Assembly: GCA_016212195.1 (NCBI GenBank)
Contig: JACRGW010000110.1
Location: 1-9,690, forward strand
Reading direction: 5' to 3'
From: Nitrospirota bacterium
GTDB lineage: Bacteria > Nitrospirota > Thermodesulfovibrionia > JACRGW01
Length of the DNA: 9,690 bases
In this document: positions 1-6,785 of the stretch, piece after piece
How positions within the stretch are numbered: the first letter of the stretch is position 1
How the letters are laid out: every line of letters starts with the position of its first letter
Position numbers and translations under genes: made by a program
Notes under the pieces: generated by a model
What the model was told of the DNA's origin: nothing
The model's input: the letters and a program-made list of their open reading frames with translations, nothing else
The model's database searches: none

Positions 1-264
1 CCGGGAAGTGGAGATTTGACTTTATGTTGCAGAAAGCATAATAATAATCTTGAAATTAAAATCTCAGATACAGGAAGAGGGATCTCAGAAGAAATAAAGG
101 ATAAGATCTTTGAACCCCTATTTACTACAAAAAGGGGTACCTGGGGAATAGGTCTGGGACTTCCGACATCAAGAAGGATAATTGAGAGACATAACGGTGA
201 AATCTCCTTTACGAGTAAAAGAGGTGAGGGAACGACCTTCTATATAAGAATCCCCATTGAATGA
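1..264 (+). CDS. Sensor histidine kinase, C-terminal ATPase part (5' end outside window)
   Basis: The reading frame is open from base 1, so this is the 3' end of a longer gene; the TTG at 16 is not a real start. The 87 visible codons are the end of a HATPase_c (GHKL) domain, which binds ATP and phosphorylates the kinase's own histidine. Visible are the G1 box (DTGRGI), the F box (IFEPLFTTK), the G2 glycine loop (GIGLGLPTS) and the closing strand GTTFYIRIP seen at the end of NtrB-like kinases. Its TGA overlaps the ATG of the next gene, an NtrC-family regulator, in an ATGA junction. The two are therefore very likely translationally coupled and a cognate kinase/regulator pair. The input domain and phospho-histidine are outside the window, so the signal sensed cannot be stated. 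Confidence 0.93.
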   Translation, partial: PGSGDLTLCCRKHNNNLEIKISDTGRGISEEIKDKIFEPLFTTKRGTWGIGLGLPTSRRIIERHNGEISFTSKRGEGTTFYIRIPIE

Positions 265-1646
265 ATATGGATATCGAGAACAGAGAAAAAATACTTGTTA
301 TAGACGATGAACCCGGCATGAGGGAGATGTTCAGGCGTTTACTCAAGGACTATACATTGTTCCTTGCCAAAGACGGAGAGGAAGGTATAGAGGTTACGAA
401 GAGAGAAAATCCTGACATAATCATTTCTGACCTCAAGATGCCAAAGATGGACGGTATAGAGGTTCTGAGAAATATAAAGGGATATAGCTCTGCCATCCCC
501 GTTATTCTAATTACAGCATATGCGACGATCGAGACCGCTGTTGAAGCGATAAAGATCGGTGCCTATGACTATATAACAAAACCCTTCGACCCTGATGCTA
601 TAGAAATCACAATAAAGAACGCCCTCCAGCACAAGCGACTTCTTGACGAGAACAGATACCTGAGAGAAAAACTAAAGTCCCTGCAGGAGAGGGAAAATAT
701 CATAGGTGAGAGTAAGGCAATGAAAGAGGTCTTCTCCCTGATAGATAAGGTAGCACCAACAGATGCCACTGTCCTTATCCAGGGTGAAAGCGGTACAGGA
801 AAAGAACTTATCGCGCAGGCAATCCACAAGAATAGCCTCAGGACTGATAAGACATTCCTTTCAATAAACTGCTCTGCCTTCCCTGAGACCCTTCTTGAGA
901 GCGAGCTCTTCGGGTATGAGAAGGGGGCATTTACAGGCGCTGTTGGATCTAAAGAAGGACTCTTCGAGGCAGCAAACACAGGGACGCTCTTCCTTGACGA
1001 GATAGGAGAAATGCCTCCAAGCCTTCAGGTCAAACTCCTGAGGGTACTCCAGGACGGTCAGATACTGAGAGTAGGTGGAAGGAAACCCTTTACAGTCGAT
1101 GTGAGGATTATATCTGCTACAAATAAAAACCTCAAAAAAGAAGTGGAGGTAGGAAATTTCAGGGAAGACCTTTTCTACAGGATAAATATATTCACGATAA
1201 ACCTGCCTCCTCTCAGGGAAAAGAAAGAGGATATCCCCCTTCTGATTCATTACTTCCTGCTTAAATACAACAAGAAATTCTCAAAATCAGTCGAGACCAT
1301 CTCACCGGCACTAATGAGCTTCCTGTTGAACTATCACTGGCCCGGCAATGTGAGGGAACTCGAGAATCTGATGGAAAGAGCGGTGTTAATGTCTGACGGT
1401 AAACAGATTGATATACCAACCCTGCCAGACGAATTAAGGGATAAATCTAAGGTGGAAATACCATCCTATTATACTCTCACTTTCAGGGAGGCAAAAGAAA
1501 GGTTCGAGAAAGAATACATACTATCGCTCCTAAAGAAACATGAGGGGAGGGTCAGTAGGGCTGCAATGGAGGCCGGAATGCCAAGACCGAACTTCTATGA
1601 GAAACTCAAAAAATACAATATACCTTACAGGAAAGAGTCTGTATAG
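261..1646 (+). CDS. NtrC-family sigma54-dependent response regulator
   Basis: A 461-residue transcription activator in the three-domain NtrC layout. The receiver (about 8-125) has the acidic pair D15/D16, phospho-acceptor D57 (ISDLKMP), T85 and K107 (TKPFDP). The AAA+ domain (about 147-385) has Walker A GESGTGKE near 175-182, the sigma54-contacting GAFTGA loop at 222-227, Walker B with LFLDEIGEMP near 243-252, and an intact arginine-finger region. The C-terminus (about 415-455) is a Fis-type helix-turn-helix (EGRVSRAAMEAGMPRPNFYEKL). All key residues are present, so it should be an active, phosphorylation-controlled enhancer-binding protein for RpoN promoters. The ATG at 261 overlaps the kinase stop. 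The 3' end overlaps the cytochrome gene, making that gene the nearest candidate target, although I saw no convincing -24/-12 site in the window. Which NtrC subgroup it belongs to is not clear from sequence alone. Confidence 0.96.
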   Translation: MNMDIENREKILVIDDEPGMREMFRRLLKDYTLFLAKDGEEGIEVTKRENPDIIISDLKMPKMDGIEVLRNIKGYSSAIPVILITAYATIETAVEAIKIGAYDYITKPFDPDAIEITIKNALQHKRLLDENRYLREKLKSLQERENIIGESKAMKEVFSLIDKVAPTDATVLIQGESGTGKELIAQAIHKNSLRTDKTFLSINCSAFPETLLESELFGYEKGAFTGAVGSKEGLFEAANTGTLFLDEIGEMPPSLQVKLLRVLQDGQILRVGGRKPFTVDVRIISATNKNLKKEVEVGNFREDLFYRINIFTINLPPLREKKEDIPLLIHYFLLKYNKKFSKSVETISPALMSFLLNYHWPGNVRELENLMERAVLMSDGKQIDIPTLPDELRDKSKVEIPSYYTLTFREAKERFEKEYILSLLKKHEGRVSRAAMEAGMPRPNFYEKLKKYNIPYRKESV

Positions 1647-3279
1647 ATTCTCTGCCTTCCTTTCTTTCTTCATATCCATATTGCCTTTCTCCGCTATTGC
1701 ATCAGAATTAGATGTAAAATGCATAATCTGCCACAGCAGATTCAAGGACGAAAGGTTTGTTGACGAAAAGGGATATAAAGACTCAGTCCATGGCAAACTC
1801 GAATGCACAGGCTGTCATGCTATAAGGTTTCAGAAGATGACTCATGTCGTCTCTGAAGATATGACATCTAATAAGGTGAAAGAGATATCAAAATATCTTA
1901 AGGGAAAAGGTAAGGATGCATTAACAGTTGCCTCCTGTGTGGAATGTCATAACAGGGAATATTCGGTCTTCAGAAAGAGTATTCACGGAAAGGCGATACT
2001 TGAAGAAGGTATCCAGAATGCCGCTTTCTGCACAAACTGCCATAGCCCTCCCCATTATATCAGGAAATCCTCAGACCCTCTATCATCTTCATCAAGGCAT
2101 AGGATAGTCGAGACCTGTGCAAGGTGCCACAGCGACAGAACTATTGCATCAAGGTATGGATTGAATATCTATGTCGTTGAATCCTACAGGGCACATTTCC
2201 ATGGGAAGAGGTATGCATTGGGAAGCCGTGAGACACCTAATTGCGTAATATGCCACGGCAGCCACGATATAAAAAGTCATAATGATCCTGAATCTCCTGT
2301 CTTTGGAACAAATAAGGTGACACTCTGTCTGAGATGCCATAGAGGGGCAACAGAGGAATTCGCCCGTGCCTTTACCCACAGGCCGGTTGACTCAAAGAAC
2401 AATCCCACAGCCTTCTATGTGAGAATTGTTATGGTTTGGATGATCATCTCTGTTGTTTTCCTTCTGTTTTTTCACTTTGTCCTTGACATATATTCCGAAA
2501 TAACAAAGAGAAGGAGAAAAGGCAGAGAATCCTCCATAAAATATACTTTGATTACAATCATGAAGAATCTCCCCAAAGAAATAGAAAGGATGAATATCCA
2601 CTACAGGATACAGCACATAGTACTATTTACATCTGTATTTTATCTCGCTGCATCAGGATTCACCCTGAAATACCCTGAACTCAAGATATCTCAGGCATGG
2701 ATAAACCTCTGGGGAGGTATAGAAATGGCAGGACATGTCCATAGATTTGGGGCAGTCGTCCTCATCGTAGATGTCATATATCATATCGGATATATTATTT
2801 ACCTCTCAAATAAGAAAAGATTAGGGACAGACATCCTCCCTCAGGTGAAGGACATTAAGGACTGCTGGAAAAACATAAGGTATCTAACCGGCATCTCCGA
2901 TGAAAGACCGAAATTCGGCAGGTATACCTATCTCCAGAAACTTGACTACTGGCTTGTAGTGATTATTGTCTTTGTTATGACTGTAACGGGATTTATGTAC
3001 TGGTTCCCCACATTGACAGCGGATATACTGCCGGGATGGTCTTCTTTCTGGATATGGGGAGTTGCATACATTGCACATAGCACCGAGGCGCTCATCGCAC
3101 TTTTTCTTGGTATCCTCTGGCACTTCTATAATGTACATCTGAAAAGCCGTGTCTTTCCGATGAGCTGGGTATGGCTTACGGGGAAGATATCGATAGTAGA
3201 CCTAATAGAAGATCATCCCCTTGAGTTTGAGCGTATTATAGAAGAGGAAAAAAAGAAAGCAGCTTCTCAGGATTCCTGA
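1597..3279 (+). CDS. Seven-haem cytochrome c fused to a cytochrome b-type membrane domain (CbcL-like)
   Basis: This is a 560-residue protein from the ATG at 1597. That start gives a clean signal peptide (basic residues to R17, hydrophobic 18-34, cleavage near AIA-SE at 35/36). The frame is open back to an ATG at 1540, which would add 19 unlikely residues. Seven CxxCH c-haem sites begin at residues 42, 70, 114, 145, 174, 216 and 244. HG(K) motifs (65, 130, 202) could supply distal ligands. A first membrane helix at about 273-296 is followed by a four-helix b561/hydrogenase-cytochrome-b-like domain with helix-borne histidines (QHIV, GHVHRFG, IYHIGY, IAHS, WHFYNVH). Known Geobacter CbcL proteins share this layout and carry electrons from menaquinol to periplasmic cytochromes; a similar quinol-oxidising role is inferred. 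It overlaps the regulator gene by 50 nt and has no good Shine-Dalgarno, suggesting coupled translation. Confidence 0.9.
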   Translation: MRNSKNTIYLTGKSLYRFSAFLSFFISILPFSAIASELDVKCIICHSRFKDERFVDEKGYKDSVHGKLECTGCHAIRFQKMTHVVSEDMTSNKVKEISKYLKGKGKDALTVASCVECHNREYSVFRKSIHGKAILEEGIQNAAFCTNCHSPPHYIRKSSDPLSSSSRHRIVETCARCHSDRTIASRYGLNIYVVESYRAHFHGKRYALGSRETPNCVICHGSHDIKSHNDPESPVFGTNKVTLCLRCHRGATEEFARAFTHRPVDSKNNPTAFYVRIVMVWMIISVVFLLFFHFVLDIYSEITKRRRKGRESSIKYTLITIMKNLPKEIERMNIHYRIQHIVLFTSVFYLAASGFTLKYPELKISQAWINLWGGIEMAGHVHRFGAVVLIVDVIYHIGYIIYLSNKKRLGTDILPQVKDIKDCWKNIRYLTGISDERPKFGRYTYLQKLDYWLVVIIVFVMTVTGFMYWFPTLTADILPGWSSFWIWGVAYIAHSTEALIALFLGILWHFYNVHLKSRVFPMSWVWLTGKISIVDLIEDHPLEFERIIEEEKKKAASQDS

Positions 3280-5000
3280 ACTGCAGGCAGTCTGATTATA
3301 AATGTAGTACCCTTCTCGGGCTCGCTACATACCAGTATCTCTCCTTTATGGTTCTCTATTATGCGCTGGGTTATACTCAGGCCAAGGCCTGTACCTTTGG
3401 GCTTTGTTGTAAAAAAGGGATCGAATATCCTCTCCCTGCTCTCTTCCGGAATCCCTTCACCTGTATCTATCACCTTTATGACTATATCCTTATCTATCTT
3501 TTCTGTTGAGACAGATATGGTACCACCCTGAGGCATCGCCTGCACAGAGTTTATAAAGAGGTTTATAAAGACCTGCTGGAGTTCTCCTCTATTCCCCATA
3601 ACAGATGGCAGACCTTCGCTGAGATTCTTTTCGATCCTGCAGGATGTATCGTCACGCTCGCACTGAAACAAAACGACCGATATAGATTCTTCGATTATCC
3701 TGTTAATATCGAGGAGTTCCTGCTGATATGAGGGCTTTGCGTACATAAGGAGGTTCTTTGTAATCCTGTCCATCCTCATAGCGGCATCCATTATGTAGTT
3801 GAGACACTCCCTTGTATCTTCATCACAACCCTTGTTAACCAGCATCTTTGAATACGCAACGATTATGGCAAGGGAGTTCCCTATCTCATGGGCGATGCCT
3901 GCTGCAATCTCACCTATAGAGGCGAACTTCTCCTGTCTTATCATCTGTTTAATTGTGAGGTTAAGTTGTTCTTCCTCTTTTATGAGGGACTCGACCATAT
4001 TATTGAATGATGATGCCACTATCCCGATCTCGTCAGAAGACTCTATATCAATCCTCTGTGAAAGGGTTCCCCTTGCCACCCTGTCTGCCATTGCTGAAAG
4101 CCTCTTGAGGGGGCGGAGGCTTCTCTTTACAACGATATAGTTTATAAGGCTCAGTACCGCCATGATCGAAAGCGATATGGCAATATAATTCACGACGATC
4201 TTCTTTTTGGCAAGGACAAGGTCATTTGTGGACATCACGATACCAAATATAGCACTGCCCGTCTCATCCTTCTTGAGCGGTGCAAATATAGCCTTGTATT
4301 CCCTATCTTCAAGAAATATCCTCTCGATTACAGACTCACCCTTCTTCGTTATTCTATCAATAATCTCTTGTGTAACCTTCTTCTGTATCTCCCTTCTTTC
4401 TTCCTCTTTTCTGAGTGTAGATGCCACAACCCTGTCACCATAGAGAATAAATATATCATTTCCTATCTTCTTCTTTACCCCTTTTAAATACTCATTATCG
4501 AAGCTAAAACCTACCATGATGATTGCTCCCCTATCAATGGGTGCCACAACATCATAATCGAGTCTGATAACATTACCTATGGATTTCGGGATAAAACCTG
4601 ATGCGAGTTCTCCGGACAGACCCTTCTTTATCAACCCCTTCTGCTGTGTATCACCCTCCTTAAGAAATCTTAATGGTTCAAGATATATCTTGAGCCCTTC
4701 CTGCATGAAAAGACTCAGATGGGAAAGTCCCATGAGATGTTTCCCCCCATACTTCTCCAGTATCCTCCTTTCATCGGCAAGGAGTTCTGCATAGAGAATC
4801 GCCTGCTTCTCTTTGTCCCTGAAAAAACCCTCAATAGTATCCTTATAGGAGATTATCTCCTTTGTTGTACTCTCTTCCATACGAAGGGTGAGAATCTCAC
4901 CTACAAAAAGTGCAACCACAATGATAGCAATAAAGGAAAGGACAACAAAAGGAAGGAGGATCTTCCCAAGAAGTGTATTCCTTTTAAGGTTTATCTTCAT
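3267..5000 (-). CDS. Membrane-bound sensor histidine kinase with HAMP domain
   Basis: A complete kinase of 577 residues from the ATG at 5000; a TTG at 5018 would add six residues. Order of parts: transmembrane helix about 12-36, an extracytoplasmic sensor region about 37-265 of roughly Cache-like size, a second helix about 267-290, HAMP about 291-340 (DEIGIVASSFNNM), the HisKA H-box with phospho-acceptor H371 (AAGIAHEIGNSLA), N-box near 467-487 (FINLFINSVQAM), G1 DTGEGIP, F box FDPFFTTK and G2 GTGLGLS. There is no receiver or PAS domain. The gene stands alone on this strand, and its 3' end overlaps that of the convergent cytochrome gene by 13 nt. No regulator sits beside it on its own strand. 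It may feed the NtrC-type regulator upstream or a distant one; this is not decidable here. Confidence 0.95.
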   Translation of the reverse strand: MKINLKRNTLLGKILLPFVVLSFIAIIVVALFVGEILTLRMEESTTKEIISYKDTIEGFFRDKEKQAILYAELLADERRILEKYGGKHLMGLSHLSLFMQEGLKIYLEPLRFLKEGDTQQKGLIKKGLSGELASGFIPKSIGNVIRLDYDVVAPIDRGAIIMVGFSFDNEYLKGVKKKIGNDIFILYGDRVVASTLRKEEERREIQKKVTQEIIDRITKKGESVIERIFLEDREYKAIFAPLKKDETGSAIFGIVMSTNDLVLAKKKIVVNYIAISLSIMAVLSLINYIVVKRSLRPLKRLSAMADRVARGTLSQRIDIESSDEIGIVASSFNNMVESLIKEEEQLNLTIKQMIRQEKFASIGEIAAGIAHEIGNSLAIIVAYSKMLVNKGCDEDTRECLNYIMDAAMRMDRITKNLLMYAKPSYQQELLDINRIIEESISVVLFQCERDDTSCRIEKNLSEGLPSVMGNRGELQQVFINLFINSVQAMPQGGTISVSTEKIDKDIVIKVIDTGEGIPEESRERIFDPFFTTKPKGTGLGLSITQRIIENHKGEILVCSEPEKGTTFIIRLPAVQES

Positions 5001-5006
5001 TAATTT

Positions 5007-5035
5007 AAGATATATCAAATACCTTTATCTGTCAA
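5007..5035 (-). promoter_or_regulatory. Candidate sigma70 promoter of the sensor kinase, leaderless geometry
   Basis: On the minus strand TTGACA (5035-5030) is a perfect -35 match. After exactly 17 nt comes TATCTT (5012-5007), a 4/6 match to the -10 box. Six nucleotides later the ATG of the kinase begins at 5000, where transcription would be expected to start. No Shine-Dalgarno sequence lies at a useful distance: the AAAGGT at 5026-5021 is 20 nt from this ATG and only 2 nt from the alternative TTG at 5018. An mRNA without a leader is therefore the simplest reading, but this is an inference from motif spacing. Confidence 0.5.
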
Positions 5036-5059
5036 TCTGCTTGATTAAAAGGATTTTAT

Positions 5060-5389
5060 GTGATAAATCTTTCTTGTATGGGAAGCCTTTCAGGAATAAG
5101 AAAGGGGATCCTGATCGGTGGTATTGCGGGGATAATAACCGCTATTGCTGTCTCGGGTTCTCTCGAGACATTCTTTGGCAAGGGTTTCGAAGGTGGATGG
5201 TATGATGCCGCAAGGAAGGACATGGTAAACCTCTTCGGGAAGGAGATCGGCAATTTTAAACCGCTTGTCATAACCTATCTCTCTTTTATATTCATAATCA
5301 TCTCTGGAATAGGCGGACTTATAGGTGCCTTCTTCGGCCTCCTCATCGAGATATTCTTTTCGAAGTTAAAGGGGATATTTGAAAAGTAA
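5060..5389 (+). CDS. Small glycine-rich integral membrane protein, function unknown
   Basis: A 109-residue protein starting at GTG 5060, chosen because AAAAGGA at 5047-5053 is a well-placed ribosome binding site six bases upstream; ATG 5078 is the alternative. It is hydrophobic, with one membrane segment near residues 12-31 (rich in GGIAG-type small residues) and a second long segment or hairpin near 68-99 (ISGIGGLIGAFFGLL). The two flank a polar loop with GWYDAARKDM. The glycine spacing suggests tight helix packing. I do not recognise the family. It is divergent from the sensor kinase, with 59 nt between the two starts, so shared regulation is possible. No enzyme motif or metal site is visible. 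The regular composition and good ribosome binding site argue that it is a real gene. Confidence 0.75.
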   Translation: MINLSCMGSLSGIRKGILIGGIAGIITAIAVSGSLETFFGKGFEGGWYDAARKDMVNLFGKEIGNFKPLVITYLSFIFIIISGIGGLIGAFFGLLIEIFFSKLKGIFEK

Positions 5390-5439
5390 CTGTCAGCAGG
5401 GATGTTAGGCTAAAGGCTGATAACCAAGTTCTGGAGTAT

Positions 5440-5468
5440 TTGCACCTTTTACCATTGCGTTCTATATT
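5440..5468 (+). promoter_or_regulatory. Possible sigma70 promoter ahead of the mini-gene/radC-like/hicBA run
   Basis: TTGCAC (5440-5445, half-match to TTGACA) is followed after 17 nt by TATATT (5463-5468, 5/6 match to TATAAT). It lies in the gap after the small membrane protein gene and points towards the co-directional genes that follow. The spacing is ideal but the -35 box is weak, so this is only a candidate. The rest of 5390-5493 shows no strong terminator: a TCAGC/GCTGA pair around 5394-5421 is too short and has no U-tract. Confidence 0.3.
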
Positions 5469-5493
5469 TATTTGCAATATTCTTTCCGTATCG

Positions 5494-5659
5494 ATGGGAA
5501 AGGTCTACAAAGATAAAAAATCGAAGGACTGTGCATTATGCAAGCCGCATAAAGCATGGGTGGGCTCCGAAGAATAAGGCAAAAATCATCGCTATTGAAA
5601 AGGAGATGGATAAGGAAATCAGCAAGGCAGTTGGCAGATTAATCAATCCATTATCCTAA
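5494..5659 (+). pseudogene. Frameshifted mini-gene with a CxxCKPHK motif
   Basis: From ATG 5494 the frame encodes a lysine-rich start with C13-A-L-C16-K-P-H-K, then stops at 5575-5577 (TAA). Moving +1 at about 5557 restores an open frame that continues GWAPKNKAK, then a charged helix (EKEMDKEISKA) to a TAA at 5657-5659. Joined, the product would be about 55 residues: a basic CxxC/H mini-domain followed by a helix. From memory, small unannotated proteins with CALCKPHKMGW-like cores occur near toxin-antitoxin and mobile genes, which makes a single disrupted gene the likely reading; I could not check this. The CxxC plus His could bind zinc or nucleic acid. There is no Shine-Dalgarno before the ATG. 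A sequencing error or recoding instead of decay cannot be excluded. Confidence 0.5.
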
Positions 5660-5665
5660 TTTTTC

Positions 5666-5672
5666 AGGAGGA
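5666..5672 (+). promoter_or_regulatory. Strong Shine-Dalgarno for the RadC-like gene
   Basis: AGGAGGA ends five bases before the ATG at 5678. This is a near-perfect anti-Shine-Dalgarno match and fixes the start of the RadC-like gene. It also suggests that the truncated gene is still translated. Confidence 0.8.
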
Positions 5673-5677
5673 ATCTT

Positions 5678-5974
5678 ATGAAAACATGGGAACACCCTGG
5701 CGGTAAGCTGAGAGAACTTGGGGCAGATTTATTAACAGATGCTGAACTCCTCTCAATCCTTATTTCCACAGGCACAAAAGGAAAATCAGCAGAGGATATA
5801 GCAAAAGAGATTATTGACAGATTCGGTTCATTCAAGGGCATGGCAAACCAGCCCCTTGAAAGGTTCCTTGAGTTCAAAGGTCTTGGGGATGTGAAAATCA
5901 TAAGGATCGCAGCAGCCTTCGAGATCGCAAGAAGGATTGCTAAAGAGGTGTTAAAGGAATATAATAAAGAATAA
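5678..5974 (+). CDS. RadC (UPF0758) N-terminal helix-hairpin-helix domain, stand-alone
   Basis: This 98-residue protein matches only the N-terminal part of RadC-family proteins: KLRELGADLLTDAELLSILI, the GTKGKSAEDIAKEII segment and a helix-hairpin-helix-like LEFKGLGDVKIIRIAAAFEIARR at the end. Full RadC proteins are about 220-230 residues and carry a C-terminal JAB/MPN metalloprotease-like domain with an HxHPSG motif. That half is entirely absent, and the next gene starts 12 nt after the stop. The strong ribosome binding site and intact frame suggest a maintained small DNA-binding protein, but it may simply be a deletion remnant. It sits directly upstream of and co-directional with hicB-hicA, so the three are probably co-transcribed. 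RadC's biochemical role is itself poorly defined, so I assign no reaction. Confidence 0.85.
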   Translation: MKTWEHPGGKLRELGADLLTDAELLSILISTGTKGKSAEDIAKEIIDRFGSFKGMANQPLERFLEFKGLGDVKIIRIAAAFEIARRIAKEVLKEYNKE

Positions 5975-5986
5975 CGGAGGTGTGAT

Positions 5987-6271
5987 ATGCCTATTGCAAT
6001 AAAAGATGTATCGGATAAACTAACTGCCATAATAGAACCCTCAGAAGGAGTTTATGTTGCAAGTTGTCCTGAACTTGATCTTGCCACTGAGGGTAATACC
6101 CCTGAAGAGTCACTGGATGATCTAATTGATATAGCGATAGATTATGCAGAACAATACATGGAAGATTTTGAGCTATTTAGTAAAAGCCCAAATAGGTCAT
6201 CCCATAAACCATATATCATCGAGATACATAACCGTGGTACAAAAGAAAGGGTCAGGGAACTCTTTACCTGA
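5987..6271 (+). CDS. hicB: HicB-family antitoxin
   Basis: A 94-residue protein with the HicB partial RNase H-like fold pattern: a first strand (KLTAIIEPSEGVYVASCPELDLATEGNT) with the PEL(D)xxTEG signature, then the helix TPEESLDDLIDIAIDYAEQYM. Such proteins bind and block HicA, and many also bind their own operator. No helix-turn-helix or ribbon-helix-helix tail is obvious in the C-terminal stretch (PYIIEIHNRGTKERVRELFT), so DNA binding is uncertain. ATG 5987 follows a good GGAGG (5976-5980) at 6 nt. The stop TGA shares its last base with the ATG of the HicA gene. The antitoxin-first order reverses the classic E. coli hicAB order but is common for this subtype. Confidence 0.88.
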   Translation: MPIAIKDVSDKLTAIIEPSEGVYVASCPELDLATEGNTPEESLDDLIDIAIDYAEQYMEDFELFSKSPNRSSHKPYIIEIHNRGTKERVRELFT

Positions 6272-6492
6272 TGCCTACATATAATGACTTTCGAAAAGTA
6301 TTGGATCGAGCCGGTTTCAAATTTGTGAGGTCAAAGAAACACGAGACATGGCAGAAGATCCTTCCAGATGGAACAATCCTCCAAGTCAGACTAAGCCACC
6401 AACACGGTAAAGACATTCCTAAAGCATTGTTTCATAAGATGTTAAAACAAGCACAACTTACAGAAGAAGACTTTAATAAGCTACTGAGATGA
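6271..6492 (+). CDS. hicA: HicA-family mRNA interferase toxin
   Basis: A 73-residue HicA (YcfA-like) protein with a double-stranded-RNA-binding-like fold. Motifs are the N-terminal helix to GFKFVRSKKHETW with the likely catalytic H24, then the strand ILQVRLSHQHGKDIPKALF and the terminal helix KMLKQAQLTEEDF. Family members cut mRNA and arrest growth until neutralised by HicB. The histidine motif is the RSKKHE form and not the classic RxKGSH, which I recall from a common subfamily. It overlaps hicB by one base (TGATG) and the next ORF by an ATGA, so translation is probably coupled all along. The length is normal and all expected parts are present, so the toxin should be functional. Confidence 0.9.
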   Translation: MPTYNDFRKVLDRAGFKFVRSKKHETWQKILPDGTILQVRLSHQHGKDIPKALFHKMLKQAQLTEEDFNKLLR

Positions 6493-6785
6493 AAAAGACC
6501 AAGCTCACAGAAAAGCCCTCGAGAGTTACAAGTCCTTTTGATATATCCAGCCACAAAACTGAACGCACTGCCAACCAAAAATTTGTTGAGTGGATTAACC
6601 AGATAGTCAAAGAAAAGAATCTGCCTATCGGTATTGCTGAACAGGAGACCGTTGGGGCCTACAGGAAACAACCTGATGTTGTTATCTTTGAAGGTCCAAA
6701 GAGTGAGAAAGTATTATGCCTTATTGAATTGAAACCTCCCTATTTTAGCCCTTTTGATGAAAAAGAATTAGGTAATTATAAATGA
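6489..6785 (+). pseudogene. N-terminal fragment of a PD-(D/E)xK restriction-type protein
   Basis: Of 98 codons, the first 35 or so form a basic, unstructured lead and an ERTANQKFVEWINQIVKEK helix. A nuclease-like core follows: KQPDVVIFEG, then VLCLIELKPPYFSPFDEKEL. The spacing of the PD and E-L-K residues fits the PD-(D/E)xK fold used by restriction endonucleases. The protein ends abruptly soon after the E-x-K strand, before the helices that normally finish this fold. In long restriction or methylase proteins similar N-terminal segments continue for hundreds of residues, so this looks like the front end of a deleted restriction-modification gene. It starts within the hicA stop (ATGA) and ends within the next ORF's start (ATGA). 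A short active protein is possible but less likely. Confidence 0.6.

Noticed and set aside
569..1250. Two long minus-strand ORFs opposite the NtrC-type regulator
   Set aside because: They lie wholly inside a strongly supported AAA+ gene on the other strand, have no protein-like motif pattern and are antisense shadows.
1540..1596. Extension of the cytochrome to the upstream ATG at 1540
   Set aside because: It would put 19 non-hydrophobic residues ahead of a clean signal peptide and lies deeper inside the regulator gene; the ATG at 1597 is better.
3114..3130. TGGCAC resembling a sigma54 -24 element inside the cytochrome gene
   Set aside because: No TTGC-type -12 element follows at the required spacing and it lies deep in a coding region.
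3799..5205. Several plus-strand ORFs opposite the sensor kinase
   Set aside because: All are antisense to a complete kinase with intact motifs; they show no recognisable domains. The one crossing 5060 conflicts with the better supported membrane protein gene.
5390..5425. Possible terminator after the small membrane protein gene
   Set aside because: The TCAGC/GCTGA pair is only five bases with a long loop and no following U-tract.
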